A DNA stretch of 64,000 bases from Ornithodoros turicata (lineage: Eukaryota > Arthropoda > Arachnida > Ixodida > Argasidae): assembly GCF_037126465.1 (NCBI RefSeq), contig NC_088209.1, positions 23,007,146 through 23,071,145 on the forward strand, read 5' to 3'. Position 1 is the first letter of the stretch. The number at the start of each line of letters is the position of its first letter. The position numbers and the translations under genes were made by a program. The notes under the pieces are model-generated. The model was not told the origin of the DNA and ran no database searches. It saw nothing but the letters and a program-made list of their open reading frames with translations. Of this stretch, positions 54,847 to 64,000 are shown in pieces.

Positions 54847-55492
54847 GGGCCCGGGACTTTATGCAAATGCTTTTTTTTGTTTTTTTTTTTGTAGGCGTCT
54901 CTGCCAGTGCCCTGATGTTTCCCGACACGTTATCCAGCACGCGGAGAGCACGAAAAAATGTGTTTCGTTATGCATATTTTTGCCGAATTTGTAAAGGTGC
55001 ACATGGTAGCATGTATCTGCGTGTCTTCATGCACATTTACATGTTTCTACTGCACATTTCTTTGCTCTGGTGTGCCTTCCCGGGTTTCCTGCCAGGTTGA
55101 GCTCTGACACACTCACTTTTCTAGGAGAGCTTATGGACACACATACTGTGTCGCAGCTGCACGAGTATAGCCTTGTTTTAAACAGCTTGCAGGTGATGTA
55201 AAGGCTGCTAACGCTTCACCACAACGCTTTCTCTAACTACGGCTCGCTCCTTGCTTCTGAGCTGTTACGCTGAATTGCGCGATGGCAGGCGACATTTGAC
55301 ATGTACGTTTAACATTCTATGATCCGTTTCTGTTTGCTGCACAAAGAGGTTCGTGGCATACAACAGGCTTTTGTGCCATACTCTTGGCATCACGTTTCAT
55401 GAAACGAGAATTTTGCTGTGCATATTTCGAGCATATTTGACCGCTTCTTTTCGCATACTTCGGAAGATGTTTGTGCATAAAGTCCCGGGCCC
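54847..55492. mobile_element. Possible DNA element with GGGCCCGGGACTTTATGC ends
   Basis: GGGCCCGGGACTTTATGCAA at 54847-54866 is matched by TTTGTGCATAAAGTCCCGGG plus CCC at 55470-55492. Weaker matches continue inward. No target duplication was recognised, so the boundaries are tentative. Confidence 0.5.
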
Positions 55493-55494
55493 TT

Positions 55495-58080
55495 CGCCAC
55501 GTAAGTATGTTAACCATAAGCATTATAAGTGTACAAAGTGGAAGTATGAAAACGAGCATGGCAAGTACAGGCGTTGCTATAGCACAGCTATACAAACAAA
55601 CGCGGCGATATAATAGCGTCCTACTCGAGCAAAAATGGCAGCTCCGAGGCGCGAAAAATCGAACTTGCTCGCGTCTCCCACCTTACGGCAAGCAGCGCCG
55701 TCGAACCTCCCGTCAGGGAGGGGAGTTTGTCGGAAGTGCATTGTTCACCCGGATGCGCATCCCCCGAACGGAAGTAGTTTCCCCATGCGAAGTTTACACC
55801 CGTGTAAAAGCTTGCGTCTCATCCAGGGCCGGTCTTTTGTCAGCATTATGTTTTCTCGGAGGATGTGCTGTTCTTCTTGGCGACCGGCCCGTGAGAAATC
55901 CAGACGAACAAATTGTTTTACAGCGAATTACCAGCCTAACATATCCTCTGCTTACTCAAAACTTCATATTTTTCAAACTTCCGTTTCATGGACCCAGCAA
56001 AACCTCAAATATGCGTGTGTGTGTGTGAGAACAAAAGTGTCCACCTTTGAAGGAATATCACGTGATCCCGTGCCAATATGCGGTATTAGGAGCTTCCTTC
56101 GCATCAATTATTCTCTGTTCTCTCCTTCGAAATTTATGAGGTACACGTGGTGCAGCTGCACCACTCATTCCCGACGGTTTCATAGCCCCCCCCCCCCCTC
56201 TTCAGACACACACAGACAAATTAAACGCTGTCAGCGTCATGGCAGTACTTGTACTACTAGTACTGGTACATTGGCAGGTACTATACGTAACGCTATGCTG
56301 CGGTATTGATGCATACTTCTTGCAACGCGTTCTTCTTCCTGCGTACTTTTGCAATGAGACAGCCAATCTAAAAATTGTAGACCTGCATATCTCTCCCTAA
56401 CACGACGCTCGCTTTATGTATCTCCAAAGCTGCACACACCATTCGTTATCAGTAAACCCTCCTTTTGCCCTCGTCTGCCAAATCTCCGCGTATCTTTCGC
56501 GACTTTGACCAAACGGGGGATCTTCGTGGAACAGAGAAATAGTAGGCGAGCTAGCTGGTGCGGATACGATAAGCGAAACGCGAACAGTTGAAATATGTCA
56601 GTCGTCGAAAAAGCCAGACATGCGGCGGGATTTGAACCGCGCATCTCCGAGCGCCTATACCAATTCGACATATATCAACTGTTCATGTCCCTAGGCACCT
56701 TCAGGCCTGTGTTGTACTTGTCCCTTTATTTGTTCCAGCCTCAGAACAATTACTTTCCATATGGGGGAACAAAATCCTTGCGTTTGAGGAGTGAGCAAAC
56801 CCCGAAACACTCAAGAGGGAAAACGGTGAACATCGTTTTGCGAGGGTTAAGCCAAGAAAATATCCGACGTGTGTCGCGTTAAGTTCAGCCGATTCTAGCA
56901 ACGACAAGGCGAGTATCCGAGACACGGGCACTTCCACAATTTCCGAAAACGTCGACCACAGGACAGCGACATTGCACAGCACAAGCAGCAACGACACCCC
57001 CGCATACCTGGGGAACGGCAGCGGTTTGGAAGCAAACAGTCTGATGCAACCTACAATCCGTATGGCGACAGCTACGCTTCAGTAATGTGCGCATTTCGAT
57101 CTGAGATGCGAGACCTTCGTGCGCCGTGGAAATTTTCCAGGATTGCACACTCCAGGGCTGACCTTGATTCCTGAACGTCACGGCGTGCGTCTTCGGTCAC
57201 CGGAAATTTGTGGGGAAAGTACGTCATCGAAAGAGATTGCGTCCGCTATCAGACTGTGCGCACAAAAAGCAAAATTTCGAGATCGCCGTGATTTTGATAA
57301 CTACAACAGTTTTATCTGTAGCGTAGGCAAGGTAATTGCGGGTGCACGATCCACATGCACATACATGACCTTTTTTGTTTTTGTTTTGGCGCGTGTGCAG
57401 TGTGAGCACGCTATTTCCCTGCGTACGCTACAACAAAACGCTCGCTAACATTTGGGTCAGGTTGTGGTCTGATGCGGTTGCCATCAAGAAAATGTGAAAG
57501 TCGTCAGAACAGCCAACATAATCCGGCGACGACAAAAATGGACGGAAATAAAATTCATCGAGGATGAAGTCTGAGCTTGGGCGAACACGGAGGGACACAA
57601 GCCAGACACAGGACAAGCTTGGTGTTTGTCCTGTGTCCCTCCGTTCTAGCCCAAGCCCAGGCTTCGAGTTAGAGATTCCCACGACGAATAAGTGTCAAAA
57701 CAGACACGTTGTCCGAATAGCACGATAACTTCGATATTTTAAGAGGCATATTCCCAGCATGCAACACACTGTTTTTCTCGAGTCACCTCATACCAGGAAA
57801 CGCGATACTGCGCGTCACTGCCTACCTGCGCAAACCAGTTTCTGCACGCCCTACTGGTGTGGCAGCTGCAAAGCACCGGGGTGACGGACGACACTAGCGT
57901 TGGACTGAGCTAGGTTAGCATGACCTCGCGGGCGCAAACAAGTTCTCCGTGGAACGGCACTGGGCGCAAGGCCACCGTCTCCGTAAGGATTCGGCACCCA
58001 ATAAGACAGGTGTCCAGGCATACGTAGCTATCCTCGCATTCACACCACAAAACCACCACAGGACGAAGTATTAGCTGTCC
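55495..58080. other. No confirmed gene; ORFs, tRNA-like relic and a hairpin
   Basis: A 224-codon ATG-initiated ORF lies at 55635-56309 (+, good start context), overlapped in another frame by a 185-codon ORF; neither has a known motif. At about 56618-56665 (-) a tRNA-like relic has a B-box-like GGTTCAAATCC and GAATTGGTATAGGCGC. 57572-57662 is a hairpin built on GAGGGACACA / TGTGTCCCTC. Nothing else coding was recognised. Confidence 0.35.
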
Positions 58081-58085
58081 ACATA

Positions 58086-58091
58086 TTTATT
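58086..58091 (-). terminator. Polyadenylation signal of the IER gene
   Basis: AATAAA on the - strand about 203 bases after the IER stop codon. Confidence 0.65.
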
Positions 58092-58293
58092 CACAATAGG
58101 ACATGCTTGCAAGTGTTGCGTTGAGTCAGTAGAAAAATATACATATATATCACAACTGGGCAATATGTACACATCCATCTCGGAGACAGTCAAACCACGT
58201 ATATACAATGTGAACATCTTTCATGACTAGGACGAAAGGGCAATGTAGCTCCACTGTAAATGAGCACCACAGACAACGAAAACGTCTCGACTG

Positions 58294-59306
<1,013 letters not shown>

Positions 59307-59399
59307 AACAGCAGGAAGTGACGTCGAAAGCAACTATGAGAACCAATCACATTGGGCGAAACTGATGGGAGAGAAACGCGCGCGATTTTTTTTTACCAA

Positions 59400-61835
59400 T
59401 AGGGGCTGCGCACCTCAAGGACGCGGATATGACGTCGGATAGGTATCTGTCTTTTGGCACGGCGAAGAACAAAGCAAGGAAAATGGAACGAAGGAGCGTC
59501 ACTGACCTGTGTTTCCCCCGTGCGTAAATCCATGCCCAGGCACGATTTTGAGTTGTGTCTGCGGACGAACGTGAGCGTCGCTGCAGCTAGTGTGAACAGT
59601 AGCAACTCGAAAATTTCAGCCTTGTCAAAATTGTCTACGTTTCAGCGTTCTTCGCACATTCTAGCGAGTACCTAGTACTCACACTCGCATTGACATGCGT
59701 ATTGTGAACGTTCGACATCGTTCGGCGCTGTTCAGTGAACCACATACCGTGTACGGTAGTTTGTACTACGCGTGGTACATTATTTCCCAATGATTATCTG
59801 TGATTTGGTATTCTAATGCAATTTTATGTAGCGCAGTACAATACTTTCTGTGTAGGCACACTTTTTCAAGATGGGTCGCTATGCATGTCCAGTAAGATCT
59901 AAGGTAATATGGTTGGACATGTTCGTTCTTGCGGCTGGTGCATTGTCAGTGGCCGACAAACCCTTACCCTTCGCACACGCGGTGTCTTGTGGACGGCTAA
60001 TAAGACAATGCGTTATCAACTGGATGTTCAGCCTGTACTTGCAGATTGTGAGCGCTAGTGAAAGATTAGAGGAACATTTCTGCTGCTTCGGACCTCTATA
60101 GCTACGCTGACGAATAGTTGCCTTTCAGCAACAAGCTCATCCCTGTTGCTAATATGCGAGGATACGAGCAGAAAATCAGCTACGTCAGCTGCCTAGGTAA
60201 TATCCAGTATACTGGTTCTGAGACAGCTAGCTCTTTTCCCACAAACAGTACGATAAAAAGGAAATTCGTATTGTCTTGTGAGCAGATAAGGCAAAAGAAG
60301 AGTATGGTTGTAAAAAAACACTCTGTATCTGCACGCTTCGTTCTCATTACATACCATAAAGCAGGTTGGTTGTATTGCATTCATTTTGATTCTCAACTGA
60401 AAAAGAGAAAAAGTTGCATACAAAAGTATTGAATGGGAATTTACTTGAGTCTTTCCACTGTTCACTGTATTAAATTTTAGCAAAAGGCATCTAATGAAGG
60501 ATGTGTTTCATGCACCAACCGTTGCAAGGCAGACTCGGTTTGTAAAGAGGAACTCACTCAAATGCATCTAGAAAGGTACCTTAATTGGGGCACTGTGCAG
60601 GTTTCATAAGCATATCAAAGCAGCTAAGTGGGATAGTCTGTCGTGTCTTTGTTTCTGCGCTGTCATATCATGGTTTTTAAATCATGTCATGTCATATGAT
60701 GTCATAAACAGATATTTCTTATAAATCTGCTGTGTTCTAATTAGCTTTTGCCATGTGTTTATGAAGTAGGCCTCTAGGCAGCATGTGTACAATATTTTCC
60801 ACAATGCAAATGAACTTTTGTGGCATACTGCAGAAACTCTGCTGCATGAGACATCTAAGAGACGCAAGTCATTTGCAGTGCAGTCAGACGCAGTGCTTTT
60901 TTTTTTTTTTTTTTTTGTCGCACTTCCAAAATTTTTATATCAGGCACCGTATCGGTTTACAGCACCAGGCCCGGCGCTTGCCTTGAGATGGTCCTGCATA
61001 AATGCCGATGTTGACTTCTGCATTCTTGGATGCAATAAACTTGGGCAACGGAAGAATGTTTTTAACTAACAGCAGCTCTGATTCTCCACAGTGCAAAGGC
61101 TGAAGCCTGTTAATGGTAGCAGGAGAGAAACTATTGGTAACAAAATTCAATTATAATTGGCTGCAGATGTTATTGAAAAGATTACAGTGCTAAAAATCAT
61201 GAGGAAAAACTTGTTGGCGGCTTATTTTTGGACATGGTTGGGGCTGTCTCTCTAAAGAAACTATCTGCACAACTTTGAATATATTTTTTAAAATAAATTG
61301 CAGCTTTACGTCACAAGAGAACTGTGATCATGAGCGATGCCAGTGTGGCCGATCTGTAGATTAGTTTTGCCCACATGCACCGAAATCTCGGCACAACTGC
61401 CTGTGTAAAATACTTTACTGTTGTTCTAAAAGGGAATATAAGATCTCTCAAAGACCATACAAAGCTCCTCCTGGAAAAGGTTCTTTTGCTCCAGAAACTT
61501 GCACACCATAAATCTTTCTCGGTCAAAGTGCGCCATTTTTTAACCATGCGAAGTTGAAGTTGCTTCCACACCTCTCCTCCACCTTCCTTCCTCTAGCATT
61601 CCTCCTCTTACTTCTCGACTAATACATGTGTGACCCTGGGTGCATCCTTAGGATAGGATTGCACACAGCTTGCAGAGAGTAGAGCCAACTCATTTGCATC
61701 CCATGATGAGAGCGGTGACATTGTGGATGATGTAATTGGGCACAGGCATTCCCAGGATTTTCAGTACTTCATTTAAATTATCTAGCAAAAAGAAGAAAGA
61801 ACTGTTCGGTTGTAGAACATAAAACTTCGATTGTG
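59400..61835. other. No confirmed gene; splice-like signals on + strand
   Basis: An ATG in good context at 59871 (MGRYACPVRSK, then GTAATA) and exon-like segments after CAG at about 60047, 60129 and 60481 suggest a spliced transcript, perhaps noncoding. The pieces do not join into a recognised protein. T-run at 60897-60917. On - at 59393-59605 an ORF includes MDLRTGETQ before GTCAGT, also unassigned. Confidence 0.3.
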
Positions 61836-61837
61836 TG

Positions 61838-62550
61838 TTGAAGGGGCACTGAAATGAAAAAAAAAGAAAGAAAAAGAACTTGCTCTTGAATGAAAGTGTG
61901 TTTCGATTATAGTACAATTCAAACAAAATTAGTTCACACAACGCTACCGTTTAGGAAAAACGCAATGAAAACAGCTGTCGTTGGCGGCATCTTATGATGA
62001 TCCAATGAGACAGCAGGAGAAGTGCGCGCATGCCTAATGTGTGTGCGCATGGATTTGGAACGGGTCCGATAGTACTGTTGCGTATGTGCGGTATGATGCA
62101 CACTGCTGCGTCTTTTCATACTGAATCACTGAATACTTGCTAGTATTCAAACTAGCCATGATTCACTCACGGCTAGTTGAATACTGATTCAACTAGCCAA
62201 ACTGTTGTGGGCTACTGAATTGTAGCCCTCAACAGTTCTCGCAAATGTTCCACTGACAACATTTATCTTCCCGTCCTTCGGACAGCGAAGCCAGTCCGCT
62301 TTGCATTGCACAGTATATTTTTCACCGGGACTGCTGCATGGCATGGCATGCGCAGCACGGACTAAAAATACTGATGCACGAGCTGAAACGACGTTCTCTG
62401 CCTAGCGTCGAAGCAAGGAAGAGTCCGGTATAATTTTGATTGTAGCTTCGTAACGTAATCAAAGTTTGGAATTATGATAAGTACGAAATTAACATAGCGT
62501 GTAACGTAATTTGAAGTGAACTTGTTTTTGCATTTTAGTTCCCCTTTAAG
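61838..62550. mobile_element. Non-autonomous DNA element, about 713 bp
   Basis: Left end GAAGGGGCACTGAAATG and right end CATTTTAGTTCCCCTTTAAG are imperfect inverted repeats. Inside, GAATACTTGCTAGTATTC and GGCTAGTTGAATACTGATTC form smaller palindromes. No transposase frame. Confidence 0.55.
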
Positions 62551-62603
62551 TAACATCTCTTTTGTCCAACAAAAATGAGAAAAAAAAATCATTCCATAGT
62601 CCC

Positions 62604-62609
62604 TTTAAT
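62604..62609 (-). terminator. Possible ATTAAA polyadenylation signal of POFUT1
   Basis: ATTAAA on the - strand about 270 bases after the POFUT1 stop. No AATAAA nearer. Confidence 0.35.
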
Positions 62610-62875
62610 GTTACGTCTCGGCATCACTTCTGGACGAAGGTGCAGGAAGTGTGCCCTGAAGTGTCAGTATTTCGTGGCTCCTTCACTTCGTGGCACTGAG
62701 CACATGCGACAGGCACTTTCGGTATTCGTGCACCCTCCTTCCAATCTGGACCCCAGGTACTAGAGGCACATTCCTCTCTGTATGTTCAGAGCTCAATCCG
62801 CCAGGATACCTCCGTGTGCTGTGGAGGCCAAGTGTCCCATTTGCGCACTGCAGCTTTCAGATCTGCCGTACATAA

Positions 62876-63076
62876 TCACAGCTCGTCATGGCCTGCCTGT
62901 GTTCCTCCTTGTGCAGGTGAGAATGCCCAGAAGGAGCTGGACAATCCGTTCACATCACGTTCACGTTTGGCAAAGGCACTGAAGGATGAGACGCAGTTCC
63001 CCACAAAGTGGTTTGCAAGGCCTAGAATTGCGAGGTCCACATGAGGATTGCTGCTTTCGTACTTGTATGCTTGCAC
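62876..63076 (-). CDS. POFUT1: GDP-fucose protein O-fucosyltransferase 1, last exon
   Basis: POFUT1 transfers fucose from GDP-fucose to Ser/Thr in EGF-like repeats of Notch and other proteins in the ER lumen. Only the last coding exon (66 residues) lies here; it starts after a CAG acceptor in phase 0 and ends at [22 protein letters not shown] followed by [12 protein letters not shown] is the family's C-terminal hallmark. The protein ends HDEL, a standard ER-retrieval signal; the human enzyme ends in the related RDEF. Upstream exons must lie beyond 63.1 kb; none was found up to the window edge. Confidence 0.85.
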   Translation of the reverse strand: MQAYKYESSNPHVDLAILGLANHFVGNCVSSFSAFAKRERDVNGLSSSFWAFSPAQGGTQAGHDEL

Positions 63077-64000
63077 CTGCACAGAGAGTCACTGTCAATG
63101 AGACCCATTCCACAAGAGAACACTGTAGTATTTGCCACACAAAAAAACTATGCATGTTCCTACGTTTTGCCAATGGGAAGTCAAAGCATGGGAAGCAAAT
63201 TGGAAGTCTAACAGGCATATTCAGAGATGTTACACTGTGGTCAAATGATAGTGGTCACAGAAATACAGCAATGTGAGCTTGTGCTGCACACCCAACACAG
63301 TCAAGACAAGAAGCTGCCCCTTGCAGCTCTTGGAGCAGGACAAATCCAGTTTTGTAGCAGCTTTTACAGCCCATGAATCAGTGTACAGACTCCTAATTTC
63401 ATTGCATACGGTGTTAACACTGCACTATGTCACAAAGTTGTTGCTGTCATAAGATTACGTAAACCACTGGCCTCGCGTGCCATCACGCAACTAAATAGGA
63501 AACGTTTCAAACGCACTCCTCACAATTTATTTCGAGGAAGGACAGAGCACTAAACTTTACATGAAAGGTCAGAACATACAACTAGCAGGATGCACTATTT
63601 ATAGTTTCTCAGAGCTTCAAGGCTCGAAAGAGTTGGAGCGCGACGAACACATTCAAGTGCCGTTGCATCTCAAATACGATGACAACGAAGGCTGGATTAT
63701 GTGTGTGAAATTACGTACACACTCGTGACTTGCTCGTTCTTAAGCGTGTATCGTTTTGCAGGTTTCGACTATGTGTAGAGCCTGAAGTTTTCGGGAAATA
63801 TTTTTTTCTAAATTCGGGGGGTTAAAATCGGGTAAATAAACATGTGCACTAAATCCATGCGAATTTGGGTGTAAAAACTTCCATTACGCTAAAATTGGGG
63901 AGAAATCGGGCTCAGTTATTCAAACTAACTGTAGCGGTTTGGTACAAACGGTGATGTAACTGCATTTTCCCGCCAAACAAGTAAGTTGGTTCATTCCTAC
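63077..64000. other. Presumed POFUT1 intron
   Basis: No further POFUT1 exon recognised on the - strand, and no other gene or clear repeat. AT-rich toward the right edge. Confidence 0.4.

Noticed and set aside
56618..56665. tRNA-like sequence on -
   Set aside because: A B-box-like stretch is present but the arms do not pair as a tRNA; at most a SINE or tRNA relic.

Overview
This is animal nuclear DNA: spliced genes with GT-AG introns, AATAAA signals, tRNA genes with Pol III terminators, and very many short transposons. Protein resemblance and the type of tRNA-derived SINE suggest an arthropod, most likely a tick. The tick assignment rests on recalled repeat style, not on a search.

Layout. 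1.3-4.8 kb holds the 3' exons of mitoguardin (MIGA, + strand). 6.5-16.1 kb is a compact cluster on the - strand: TRAPPC4 as one exon, a doubtful small gene near 7.6-8.0 kb, CISD3 in three exons, and a complete ten-exon PTPA. From 16.8 to about 55.5 kb I find no convincing protein gene. That stretch holds two tRNA-Gly genes (GCC and UCC, both -), two families of tRNA-derived SINE, about 17 copies of one hairpin MITE family, smaller TA-flanked foldback families, pogo-like and hAT-like non-autonomous elements, LINE 3' remnants and older dispersed repeats. At 58.1-59.3 kb lies an intronless immediate-early-response gene (IER2/IER5 family, -) with a TATA box and initiator. At 62.6-63.1 kb is the last exon of POFUT1 (-), which ends in an ER-retrieval signal.

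The genes do not form an operon or one pathway. MIGA and CISD3 are mitochondrial, TRAPPC4 acts in ER-Golgi vesicle tethering, PTPA activates protein phosphatase 2A, IER is a nuclear stress or growth response factor, and POFUT1 fucosylates EGF repeats (such as Notch) in the ER. MIGA and TRAPPC4 converge; TRAPPC4, CISD3 and PTPA are read in the same direction.

The most unusual structure is the repeated joining of the SINE to the hairpin MITE. In four places the SINE 3' tail begins exactly 15 bp inside a MITE terminus, and in three places a SINE occupies part or all of one MITE arm. A 99-bp MITE arm is also triplicated in tandem. Exon models were built by eye from homology and splice signals, and no database search was run.
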